From: Nitrososphaeraceae archaeon
GTDB taxonomy: Archaea; Thermoproteota; Nitrososphaeria; Nitrososphaerales; Nitrososphaeraceae
DNA length: 5,908 nt
Assembly (NCBI GenBank): GCA_025922715.1
Contig: JAICHH010000115.1
Span: 1 to 5,908 of the forward strand
Direction: 5' to 3'
Positions 1 to 5,338 of the stretch are shown here, in pieces (the stretch's first letter is position 1; the number at the start of each line of letters is the position of its first letter). A model generated the notes under the pieces. That model ran no database searches. It was not told the origin of the DNA and was given only the letters and a program-made list of their open reading frames with translations. The translations under genes were made by a program, and so were the position numbers.

Positions 1-1
1 A

Positions 2-496
2 TTGAGTAATGAGAGCCTTAGAATCTATCTGTTTATAATCATTGTACTGGTGTTACCTCTGCAATATATGATAATGCAAATTGCCTTCAGCCAAATAGAT
101 AATTCATCTTCTTCCAATATTACTAAGACAATCCAGCCTCCTTCTATTGTCAAACCTAAAATAGATCTCAATATAGAAGGAACTGTTATCGATGATAAAA
201 TTAAAGGAGGTGACGGAGATGATGAGTTAACTGGAAAAGAAGGTGATGATCAACTAACGGGTGGAAAAGGAGATGATCATCTTGATGGAAGCGAAGGAAA
301 CGATGAGATCAAAGGAGGAGAGGGATCGGATATCATGATAGGCGGTTTGGGATCGGATACTTTTATTTGTGATGAATTTGATAAAATCATGGATTTTAGT
401 TCTGTCGAGGGTGATAAAAAGATCGGATCATGTTTAGTTATAGATTACAACAAATCTAACACAACACAACTTGCAAGAAATACAACAATACAATAA
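2..496 (+). CDS. Secreted RTX-repeat (calcium-binding nonapeptide) protein, possibly 5'-partial
   Basis: The 164-residue product opens with a signal-peptide-like segment: a short polar start, a hydrophobic core at about residues 8-29, and a plausible cleavage before Q31 in AFSQ. A Ser/Thr/Asn/Pro-rich spacer (31-59) follows. Residues 60-122 are one degenerate and six regular nonapeptides of the GGxGxDxxx type (for example GGDGDDELT and GGKGDDHLD), the classic RTX pattern that folds as a calcium-bound parallel beta roll outside the cell. The tail (123-164) has two cysteines, C123 and C144, that could form a disulfide. Five N-x-S/T sequons (N34, N39, N150, N153, N160) flank the RTX block and none lies inside it, which fits an exported glycoprotein. 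No enzymatic domain is visible, so it may be a small structural or adhesive surface protein. TTG at base 2 is the first possible start here, but the gene may begin upstream of the window. The next in-frame ATG (M23) would destroy the signal peptide. Confidence 0.8.
   Translation: MSNESLRIYLFIIIVLVLPLQYMIMQIAFSQIDNSSSSNITKTIQPPSIVKPKIDLNIEGTVIDDKIKGGDGDDELTGKEGDDQLTGGKGDDHLDGSEGNDEIKGGEGSDIMIGGLGSDTFICDEFDKIMDFSSVEGDKKIGSCLVIDYNKSNTTQLARNTTIQ
179..367 (+). repeat. Seven tandem 27-base RTX nonapeptide repeats
   Basis: Codons 60-122 of the RTX protein form seven consecutive nine-residue units starting at residues 60, 69, 78, 87, 96, 105 and 114. The first unit (GTVIDDKIK) is degenerate. The other six keep G at position 1, G at position 4 and D at position 6. 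The DNA copies are diverged, so this is a protein repeat and not a recent tandem duplication. Confidence 0.85.
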
Positions 497-566
497 GTAA
501 TACATCTTGCGTATAATAGCTAAGTAAATTCAATTATAATATTTCTATAATTCCAATTATCATATC

Positions 567-571
567 TTTTT
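567..571 (+). terminator. Possible T-tract terminator after the RTX gene
   Basis: A run of five T lies about 70 bases after the RTX stop codon. Archaeal termination often needs only a T-rich stretch. In DNA this AT-rich such runs are common by chance, so the call is weak. Confidence 0.22.
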
Positions 572-828
572 ATAGTAAATAGTATAATTGTTAATTGTAA
601 AAATAACTATTTGTAAATGTTCCTAAAATACTTTTTGACTAACTATCATCCTCATTACTAAATATTTATCAAAATTTTAGCAGTGCTTTTACATTTCTCA
701 ATTCTTTCGTTTCTTTGATACTCATAAAGGTTGACTTAGAATAAGATCTTTTTATGATAAAAATTTACAAGGTATTGTTCTCTGTATTTGTTGTTGAAAC
801 TTGTTAAATTCAAAATAATGGTTTGTGG

Positions 829-833
829 AAAAA
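829..833 (-). terminator. Possible T5 terminator of the 66-residue membrane protein gene
   Basis: On the minus strand a TTTTT run follows the stop codon by about 13 bases. The position suits a short archaeal T-tract terminator, but there is no supporting hairpin and such tracts are frequent here. Confidence 0.25.
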
Positions 834-846
834 TCACTATTTTGAT

Positions 847-1047
847 TTACTGTGGCTGAAGTTGTTTTTTCTTTCTTCCGGATCTATGGCCTAAGTATAT
901 AATGACAAATCCTCCAAGTACTATCATCAATCCAATGGAACCTATAAATATTACAGACATTGTCATTGTAGATGTAATCCAAAGAAAACCAAATAAAACA
1001 ATTATTACTCCAAAGAAATATCCTGTGATTTTACTTGCCCATCCCAT
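847..1047 (-). CDS. Small two-helix membrane protein, function unknown
   Basis: The 66-residue product starts at ATG with MGWASK. It has two predicted membrane segments, at about residues 7-25 and 29-53, separated by a very short turn (STMTM), so it should form a helical hairpin. A strongly basic, hydrophilic tail (HRSGRKKKQLQPQ) is expected in the cytoplasm by the positive-inside rule, which would also put the N-terminus inside. There are no cysteines, metal-binding motifs or catalytic residues. I do not recognise the family. Short two-helix proteins of this kind are common hypothetical genes in thaumarchaea. The gene stands alone, transcribed away from the 43-residue membrane protein. There is no convincing Shine-Dalgarno, and a TATA-like CTTAAAAT about 22-29 bases upstream would suit a leaderless transcript. 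The clean hydrophobicity pattern and good start context make it likely to be real. Confidence 0.72.
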   Translation of the reverse strand: MGWASKITGYFFGVIIVLFGFLWITSTMTMSVIFIGSIGLMIVLGGFVIIYLGHRSGRKKKQLQPQ

Positions 1048-1068
1048 GTATAAATGTCTAATATTTGG

Positions 1069-1076
1069 ATTTTAAG
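1069..1076 (-). promoter_or_regulatory. Candidate TATA element for the 66-residue membrane protein gene
   Basis: The minus-strand sequence CTTAAAAT sits 22-29 bases before the ATG. That is the expected place for an archaeal TATA element if the transcript starts at or near the start codon. The match to the consensus is only moderate. Confidence 0.32.
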
Positions 1077-1291
1077 GTTTTAGTTCAATTTAGAAACTTA
1101 ATTTTAATAGTATATTCTCTTTATTGATTTTTCTCTATAATTTTATATTTTCTGTGAATATTATAATTTGATGGAAATTGATATTTTATTTCAGAAGAAA
1201 TGACTGAACTTATTATATTATCAATACCAATAAATAGCTGGTAATAATAATTGGTGTATTTAATAGATTTATCACTTGATTTAAATTGCGA

Positions 1292-1301
1292 TTTTTAAAT
1301 A
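1292..1301 (+). promoter_or_regulatory. Candidate TATA element for the 43-residue protein gene
   Basis: TTTTTAAATA on the plus strand lies about 55-65 bases before the ATG at 1357, which would give a leader of roughly 35 bases. A second AT element, AATTATAAAC at 1301-1310, is an equally possible choice. Confidence 0.28.
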
Positions 1302-1356
1302 ATTATAAACTTTGGGATATTATAGCTTTATTACCATGAGTTTATAAGATAATATA

Positions 1357-1488
1357 ATGGCTATATCTACCAAAGATAATAATACTTTAAAGAAAAAAGA
1401 GTCTTCATTAGGAAATATGCTTAAAGGTACAGGTTTGTTTATAGGTATCTTTATTGTAATTTATATAGTTATAATATTTGCGACGTGA
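1357..1488 (+). CDS. Very small single-helix membrane protein, function unknown
   Basis: ATG at 1357 opens a 43-codon frame ending in TGA. The first 20 or so residues are polar and lysine-rich (MAISTKDNNTLKKKESS). A glycine-containing linker (LGNMLKGTG) follows, then one hydrophobic membrane segment at about residues 27-42 rich in Ile, Val and Phe, ending in ATF-type small residues right at the C-terminus. This is the layout of a tail-anchored protein with its N-terminus in the cytoplasm. I do not recognise a family. Sharp separation of polar and hydrophobic parts, the lysine cluster before the helix and a T7 tract shortly after the stop all favour a real gene, but the small size leaves doubt. 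It is transcribed divergently from the 66-residue membrane protein, so the two may be regulated from the same spacer. Confidence 0.55.
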   Translation: MAISTKDNNTLKKKESSLGNMLKGTGLFIGIFIVIYIVIIFAT

Positions 1489-1514
1489 GTATTCAGAAAA
1501 TAAAATATCTCCCC

Positions 1515-1521
1515 TTTTTTT
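1515..1521 (+). terminator. T7-tract terminator after the 43-residue protein gene
   Basis: A run of seven T preceded by CTCCCC begins 27 bases after the TGA stop. A pyrimidine stretch running into oligo-T is a plausible archaeal terminator, and it supports the reality of the small gene upstream. Confidence 0.4.
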
Positions 1522-1582
1522 ATGATCATGTATTTGTTAAATTATAATTACTGTTTAGATTATTTGTTTTATTTAAAAACAA

Positions 1583-1624
1583 GGTTAGGTATTACAACAT
1601 GTCTATAATCCTAATACTAAAACC
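1583..1624. repeat. Imperfect inverted repeat in the convergent spacer
   Basis: GTATTA (1589-1594) pairs with TAATAC (1612-1617). The stem can be extended outward to GGTT (1583-1586) and AACC (1621-1624) with one mismatch, one G-T pair and a bulged A. The loop is 17 bases. It lies between the ends of two converging genes and could act as a two-way terminator or be chance; there is no adjacent long T-run. Confidence 0.3.
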
Positions 1625-1732
1625 AATTCGAATTTACAATGTTATAGGCAATTATAGATCCTGTTAAACCATAGCCTTCTATTATTAATATAAACTACTC
1701 CAATAGCAGCGGATTATCTGATTATTACTATT

Positions 1733-1737
1733 AAAAA
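1733..1737 (-). terminator. Possible T5 terminator of the Lrp-domain/flavoprotein operon
   Basis: On the minus strand a TTTTT run occurs about 57 bases after the TAA of the flavoprotein gene. It has no hairpin and is only weakly supported. Confidence 0.22.
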
Positions 1738-1793
1738 GATCTTATATTCTTCATCGTTAAGTTAAATCATCGTTATATTTATTTACAATGGTA

Positions 1794-2768
1794 TTAGTAG
1801 TGAAAAACAGTATCTCCGATAGTCTTTTTCCAATCTGCTCTAATTCCTGGTTTCCCTTTCATTTTCTCAATATAATTAAAAGCAGATAGACCTGCTGCCG
1901 CTCCATCACCACAAGCTGCCACAATTTGCTTATATAAAATATTTGTTGCATCGCCTGCTGCAAAGATCGCTGGATGTGCTGTTTTTCCACCTTCAGTTAC
2001 TTCTATTTCGCCCTTTGAATTAACTTTAACAAGATGTTTTACAAAATCCAAGTTGATTTTTGATCCCATTTCAATAAATAGACCATCGACGTTAAGTGTC
2101 TTTTCTAAACCTTGGTTATCTTTAATAACAATTTTTTGAAGAGTATTATTCCCATCAATCTCTTTAATCATAGTATTAGGAATCAATTCAACATTCTCTT
2201 TTTTTTCTATAGAAGATATTATTTCTTTGTCACCTCCTAAAGCACCTCCTCTGTAAATTAAATACACCTTTGACGCCATCCTTGAGAGGAGAATTCCAGA
2301 TTCAAGAAGATATCCACCCACCCCTACAGTAGCTGTCACTCTGTCTTGATAAAATGGTGCATCACATTTAGTACAGTAATGAACTCCTTTATTTGCAAAT
2401 AAATTTTCGTTTGCAATTCCTAAATTATTCGGTACTTTACCTGGTGCCAGAACTAAAGATTTACAGGTATATTCTGATCTATTAGTTTTAATTGTTAACC
2501 CATTTTCAGATTCATCTATCCGTTCTACTGTATCATAAATCATCTCTCCCTTAAACGTAAGGTATTGGTTTTCTAAAGTTCGAGCAAGTAAGGGGCCACT
2601 AGACATAATAGTTCCAGGATAATTTTCAAGACGTGGAATTAGATTTAGTTGACCGCCAAGATCTTTTGATATAACTAAGCATGAGGCCCTTTGGCGAGCA
2701 ATGTAAATACCTGCTGACAATCCTGCAGGTCCTGCACCTACTACAATAATTTCATAGTCTTTGGTCAA
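1794..2768 (-). CDS. trxB: Thioredoxin-reductase-like FAD/disulfide oxidoreductase with atypical pyridine-nucleotide site
   Basis: The 324-residue length and domain order are those of low-molecular-weight thioredoxin reductases, cytosolic flavoenzymes that reduce a thioredoxin-type partner. Visible hallmarks are the FAD fingerprint GAGPAG (residues 11-16), GGQL at 38-41, ENYPG at 48-52, the redox pair C132/C135 in CTKCD with the conserved acid D136, and the second FAD motif FAAGDAT (269-275) with KQIVAACGDGAAA after it. The central nucleotide-binding domain is odd. Where typical enzymes have GGGxxAxEEA, this one reads GVGGYLLESG (149-158). The HRRxxxRA motif that grips the NADPH 2'-phosphate is replaced by YRGGALGGD (172-180). 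It may therefore use NADH, ferredoxin or another donor. The tail ends in aromatic residues (W313, F322, H323, Y324). The start is TTG, directly after the stop of the Lrp-domain gene and six bases after a GGTG ribosome site. The next in-frame ATG (M55) would remove the FAD motif. The family assignment is secure; the physiological donor and partner are not. Confidence 0.9.
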   Translation of the reverse strand: MTKDYEIIVVGAGPAGLSAGIYIARQRASCLVISKDLGGQLNLIPRLENYPGTIMSSGPLLARTLENQYLTFKGEMIYDTVERIDESENGLTIKTNRSEYTCKSLVLAPGKVPNNLGIANENLFANKGVHYCTKCDAPFYQDRVTATVGVGGYLLESGILLSRMASKVYLIYRGGALGGDKEIISSIEKKENVELIPNTMIKEIDGNNTLQKIVIKDNQGLEKTLNVDGLFIEMGSKINLDFVKHLVKVNSKGEIEVTEGGKTAHPAIFAAGDATNILYKQIVAACGDGAAAGLSAFNYIEKMKGKPGIRADWKKTIGDTVFHY

Positions 2769-2999
2769 TTATCCCACCGAAATTAAAGATGTAAGGTTAG
2801 TGACACCCTCCATTTTGTAAAGATGATCATCTATAGAATTTTTTATTTGTTGTATATCAGATGATTCTAGAATTACTAAAATATCATAAATTCCATATAC
2901 AGTTTTTACCTCCTTAACACATGATATTTTTTTTGCAGTTTCAATAATGCTTTGTTGTTGTTTATAATCAATATTTAATAAAATATATGCTTCATTCAT
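2769..2999 (-). CDS. Stand-alone AsnC/Lrp-type effector-binding (RAM) domain protein
   Basis: The 76-residue product matches the C-terminal ligand-binding half of Lrp/AsnC regulators, without the N-terminal helix-turn-helix. It has an opening strand (AYILLNID, 4-11), a helix (about 14-25), a second strand (VKEVKTVYG), the typical GxYD turn at G36-D39, a third strand (ILVILE, 40-45), a second helix (about 48-62) and a closing strand (VTNLTSLISV). Such free domains assemble into dimers or octamers and bind small effectors such as amino acids. They cannot bind DNA alone, so this one may form mixed oligomers with full-length Lrp proteins or sense a ligand directly. It is the first gene of a two-gene operon, and its TAA is followed at once by the TTG of the flavoprotein gene. 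A TATA element lies about 55-64 bases upstream of its ATG. The fold call is strong; ligand and role are unknown. Confidence 0.85.
   Translation of the reverse strand: MNEAYILLNIDYKQQQSIIETAKKISCVKEVKTVYGIYDILVILESSDIQQIKNSIDDHLYKMEGVTNLTSLISVG
2775..2778 (-). promoter_or_regulatory. Ribosome binding site deciding the TTG start of the flavoprotein gene
   Basis: GGTG on the minus strand, inside the last codons of the Lrp-domain gene, lies six bases before the TTG at 2768. It matches part of the GGAGGTGATC-type complement of archaeal 16S rRNA. This supports TTG as the start and translation coupled to the upstream gene. Confidence 0.42.
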
Positions 3000-3010
3000 G
3001 TAATGTTCAT

Positions 3011-3016
3011 TCCTCT
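3011..3016 (-). promoter_or_regulatory. Shine-Dalgarno-like AGAGGA before the RAM-domain gene
   Basis: AGAGGA on the minus strand lies 11 bases before the ATG at 2999, a rather long spacing. It directly abuts another ATG (3010-3008) that opens a four-codon frame whose TGA overlaps the real start as ATGA. The spacing therefore leaves its use for the annotated start uncertain. Confidence 0.3.
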
Positions 3017-3053
3017 ATCTTGATATAACATTAATTTTCTAAAATTTTCGTAT

Positions 3054-3063
3054 TTTATATAAA
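3054..3063 (-). promoter_or_regulatory. TATA box of the RAM-domain/flavoprotein operon
   Basis: TTTATATAAA on the minus strand is close to the archaeal TATA consensus and is the best such element in the window. Transcription would start about 26 bases downstream, near 3033, giving a leader of roughly 33 bases that contains the AGAGGA element. This placement is coherent with a leadered two-gene transcript. Confidence 0.58.
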
Positions 3064-3298
3064 GCAATGCGATTAGTAATATAACAGTGCTATTTAAACA
3101 TTATAATTTATTAAATCACATCAATAATAATTTAAAAATTACGTAATATATATACAAGTTTAGTCACTAAATAAAATTGGAGACTTTAGTTTATAACGAT
3201 TATTAGACATAAATATTTTAACAATATTCAAAGGACAAAATTTCCTCGCTATAGAATATAACATTTGCAATATTTAGAACAATTCTCGAACTTTTTTG

Positions 3299-3317
3299 TT
3301 ACAATATCATATTGTAA
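3299..3317. repeat. Perfect 19-base palindrome
   Basis: TTACAATAT (3299-3307) and ATATTGTAA (3309-3317) are exact reverse complements around a single central C. The symmetric spacing of about one helical turn between half-site centres is typical of a dimeric regulator's operator. It lies about 240 bases upstream of the operon TATA box and near no other gene start, so its target is unclear. No other copy was noticed in this window. Confidence 0.55.
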
Positions 3318-3788
3318 TGATAGATTAAAAACCAAGAATAATGAATAATATTACTATTCAATCAGTTCAAATCTTTAATATTTCCTTTTTTGCTTATTAT
3401 CTTAATCAGGACACTAATTCATATTGAATGAATTGTAAATATAGTGAATGGTAATCTTATTTAAACCATTGGAACTTTACAAAAGACTGATGATACGATA
3501 TGTTAAATCAAACGATCAATATATTTCGAAAAAAAAGATAATCTAATTTAAATTCCAGTGTTAGTACAAAAAGTAATAATATCACATCCGATCCACCCAA
3601 TAAATCATATTTATAAAACATTATAATTTTCTTAAGATCATTTTGGTCAATAGTTTTTTAAATAGGTATAATTCTTTAGGAGAATTCACAAACTTTCTTA
3701 CTGCATATTTATACGAGTCACCGTATAATTCTTAAAGAGCAAAAAACTCAATGTAAAAAGTGGTTTAAGCAAAGTGGATCGTATAACC

Positions 3789-3811
3789 AAAAATACTTTT
3801 TAACAATAAAA
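3789..3811 (-). terminator. Possible T-rich terminator of the NHL gene
   Basis: About 50-70 bases after the NHL stop, the minus strand carries TTTT (3811-3808) and TTTTT (3793-3789). T-clusters without hairpins can terminate archaeal transcription, but the local base composition makes this a weak call. Confidence 0.25.
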
Positions 3812-3861
3812 GAAGTTTATTCTTAAGATCTTTAATCATTTGATATTTTGGATCACATTAG

Positions 3862-5064
3862 TCAATTTATTTTATTTGGATGTGCGTCTCTACTATCTAA
3901 TATATGGATAATATCATTATCATCAATGTCAATATCATGTATCAGTAAGAATTCACCTGGTGCAGAACCCTTCTTTCCAAAACTCTTTAAATATTGACCA
4001 TCAGGTGTAAAAACCTGAATTCTATTGTTTTGAGTATCAACTACGTATACATTTCCCTGTGAGTCAAAGTCGATTCCGTGAGGTTCATCAAATTGGCCTT
4101 CATTTTTGCCAACAGATCCCCAGTTTGTGATGAATTTACCATCATTGGTAAATTTTGTTACAGCACCATTATCTTCATCATTAACATATACATTATCTTT
4201 AGAATCAATCGATACTGCATGTAAATGTCTAAATTGGCCATTGCCTTCTCCATACTCTCCCCACTGTTTAATAAAATTACCTTCGGGATCAAATTTTTGA
4301 ATACGATAAGCATATTTTTCGCTGGTATAGATGTTATTATCCGAATCAAAAGCTACACCCCAAAGTCTGTTAAACTCTCCAGGACCGTTTCCTTTTTTCC
4401 CAATAGTCATTAATAATTTGCCATTAGGATCGAATTTCATTAGTTTTCCAGGGCCCCAGTTAACTACCCATACGTTTCCTTCCTTGTCAACATTTACATC
4501 TTCCATTTTGTGGGAGAAAAGATTTTCGTCAGCGGGAGCACCCCAAGACAATAAGAAATTACCTTTACTATCAAACTTTTGGACATTCATTCTCTGTTCA
4601 TCGGTCACATAGATATTTCCCTGTAAATCTACTGCTATGTTATGAGCATGGAGAAATTGACCATCACCATCACCCTTGGATCCGAAACCTCCCAAAAAGT
4701 TACCGTTTAAATCATATTTTTGAACATGATATTTCTGAATGTCGCCGTTACTCATGTCATAATTTGGCTCATCCATATTTTCAGAACCTTTTTTCTTTTT
4801 TTTAGAAGATTTTTTTTCTGAAGAATCATCATCTTCATCATCGTCATTTGTATTTGTATTTTCCTCATCATTTGTATTTGAATAGGCATCCTCATTAGTA
4901 TTTGTTGAGGATCCGACACCGTCTTCGTCGACATCAAAATAATCGTCTTCTTGAAACTCAAACACTTGAGCAGATACAGGTTGATAATTCATGTTAAGGT
5001 AACTAAAAACTAAGGTAAAAGTAATTAAAAATAAAAAAGCAAAGCTAGCCCTTCTTGATATCAT
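3862..5064 (-). CDS. Secreted NHL-repeat six-bladed beta-propeller protein with charged stalk
   Basis: The 400-residue product begins with a clear signal peptide: RR at 4-5, a hydrophobic core at about 6-23, and likely cleavage near SAQ (31-33). Residues 34-110 are a low-complexity stalk, first rich in Asp, Glu, Asn and Thr, then a lysine block (KKSSKKKKK, 84-92). From about 113 on it is an NHL propeller. Repeats open with GQF or GEF at 135, 229, 276, 323 and 370 and with NLF at 182. Each continues with a GNxYVxD-type strand pair and most with a QKFDxxGNFxxxWG-like strand. The last repeat lacks its final strands, while HVQKYDLNGNFLGGFG at 113-128 supplies them, so the ring probably closes by a 'velcro' of N- and C-terminal parts into six blades. 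NHL propellers bind proteins or ligands; no catalytic or lyase residues are evident, so a cell-surface binding or scaffold role is inferred. The gene stands alone. The ATG is well placed because it begins the signal peptide. Confidence 0.88.
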   Translation of the reverse strand: MISRRASFAFLFLITFTLVFSYLNMNYQPVSAQVFEFQEDDYFDVDEDGVGSSTNTNEDAYSNTNDEENTNTNDDDEDDDSSEKKSSKKKKKGSENMDEPNYDMSNGDIQKYHVQKYDLNGNFLGGFGSKGDGDGQFLHAHNIAVDLQGNIYVTDEQRMNVQKFDSKGNFLLSWGAPADENLFSHKMEDVNVDKEGNVWVVNWGPGKLMKFDPNGKLLMTIGKKGNGPGEFNRLWGVAFDSDNNIYTSEKYAYRIQKFDPEGNFIKQWGEYGEGNGQFRHLHAVSIDSKDNVYVNDEDNGAVTKFTNDGKFITNWGSVGKNEGQFDEPHGIDFDSQGNVYVVDTQNNRIQVFTPDGQYLKSFGKKGSAPGEFLLIHDIDIDDNDIIHILDSRDAHPNKIN

Positions 5065-5338
5065 CTTCTTATAACTAATATATTACATCAATATTAAGAT
5101 TATAATAAAGTTATGTAGAATATCGTTATAGATAAACTTACCATCCATAATATGAAATGAATTGTGTCTATTTTAATTCCTGTAGATATTCTATATTAAA
5201 AATTTCTCTTTCTTTCTTTTAATAAATAATATTAATCATTTTAATGCTATACTATATAAATTTTAGATTAAATAACAAATTTATTGATTTTTTTATAGTA
5301 AGCAAGTAATTTAGATATAAAAATTTAGACTAAAAAAA
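5065..5338. other. Spacer upstream of the NHL gene
   Basis: This very AT-rich spacer between the NHL start and the TPR relic should carry the NHL promoter. It holds T- and A-tracts but no credible open frame, RNA gene or strong dyad. Confidence 0.45.
5098..5109 (-). promoter_or_regulatory. Candidate TATA element of the NHL gene
   Basis: TTTATTATAATC on the minus strand lies 34-45 bases before the ATG, giving an expected transcript start about 14 bases upstream of the start codon. Another AT element closer to the ATG (around 5077-5085) sits too near for a standard archaeal promoter. Confidence 0.35.

Larger units (their letters stand above)
497..846. other. Convergent intergenic spacer, no gene seen
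   Basis: This 350-base spacer lies between the 3' ends of the plus-strand RTX gene and the minus-strand 66-residue membrane protein. It contains T-tracts, a weak dyad (AAATAGT at 577-583 against ACTATTT at 606-612) and only very short open frames, the longest noted being 17 codons near 753. Nothing in it can be supported as a gene or RNA. Confidence 0.5.
1048..1356. other. Divergent spacer between the two small membrane-protein genes
   Basis: This 309-base spacer lies between two genes transcribed outward, so it should contain both promoters. It also holds an imperfect dyad: AATACCAAT (1223-1231) against ATTGGTGTATT (1250-1260), with an alternative pairing of TACCA (1225-1229) and TGGTA (1239-1243). 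These could be a regulator site, but the evidence is only the symmetry. No gene is visible. Confidence 0.45.
1489..1793. other. Convergent spacer, no gene seen
   Basis: This 305-base spacer lies between the 3' ends of the 43-residue gene and the flavoprotein gene. Besides the T7 tract and the imperfect inverted repeat listed separately, it contains no credible open frame or RNA gene. Confidence 0.5.
3000..3861. other. Long 862-base spacer without a convincing gene
   Basis: The spacer lies upstream of the RAM-domain gene and downstream of the NHL gene, both on the minus strand. It holds the operon TATA box, the 19-base palindrome, a 10-base palindrome ATTACGTAAT (3138-3147), a direct repeat GTATAATTCTT (3666-3676 and 3723-3733) and a weak minus-strand relic frame (3621-3839). 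A 28-codon plus-strand frame at 3341-3427 has no supporting features. I see no tRNA or rRNA. Confidence 0.5.

Noticed and set aside
577..612. Dyad AAATAGT with ACTATTT, 22 bases apart
   Set aside because: Seven-base arms with a long AT-rich loop are expected by chance in this composition, and there is no T-run or gene start next to it.
3341..3427. A 28-codon plus-strand frame in the long spacer
   Set aside because: Composition is that of random AT-rich DNA, with no membrane segment, motif, promoter or ribosome site.
3417..3429. Short inverted repeat ATTCA-TAT-TGAAT
   Set aside because: Five-base arms in AT-rich DNA are common by chance and it is not near a promoter.
3000..3861. CRISPR array, insertion sequence or structural RNA in the long spacer
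   Set aside because: No regularly spaced repeats, no transposase fragments with terminal inverted repeats, and no GC-rich block that would mark a tRNA or other structured RNA in this AT-rich genome.
4106..4612. Several plus-strand open frames of 60-90 codons opposite the NHL gene
   Set aside because: They lie inside a well-supported minus-strand gene with regular NHL repeats; their existence follows from the repeated codon pattern, and they show no domain, start context or promoter of their own.
4752..4961. An alternative minus-strand frame over the NHL stalk, rich in Met, Ile, Gln and Lys
   Set aside because: It is a shifted reading of the low-complexity Asp/Asn/Lys stalk and has no recognisable features; the NHL frame with its signal peptide and propeller explains the DNA.
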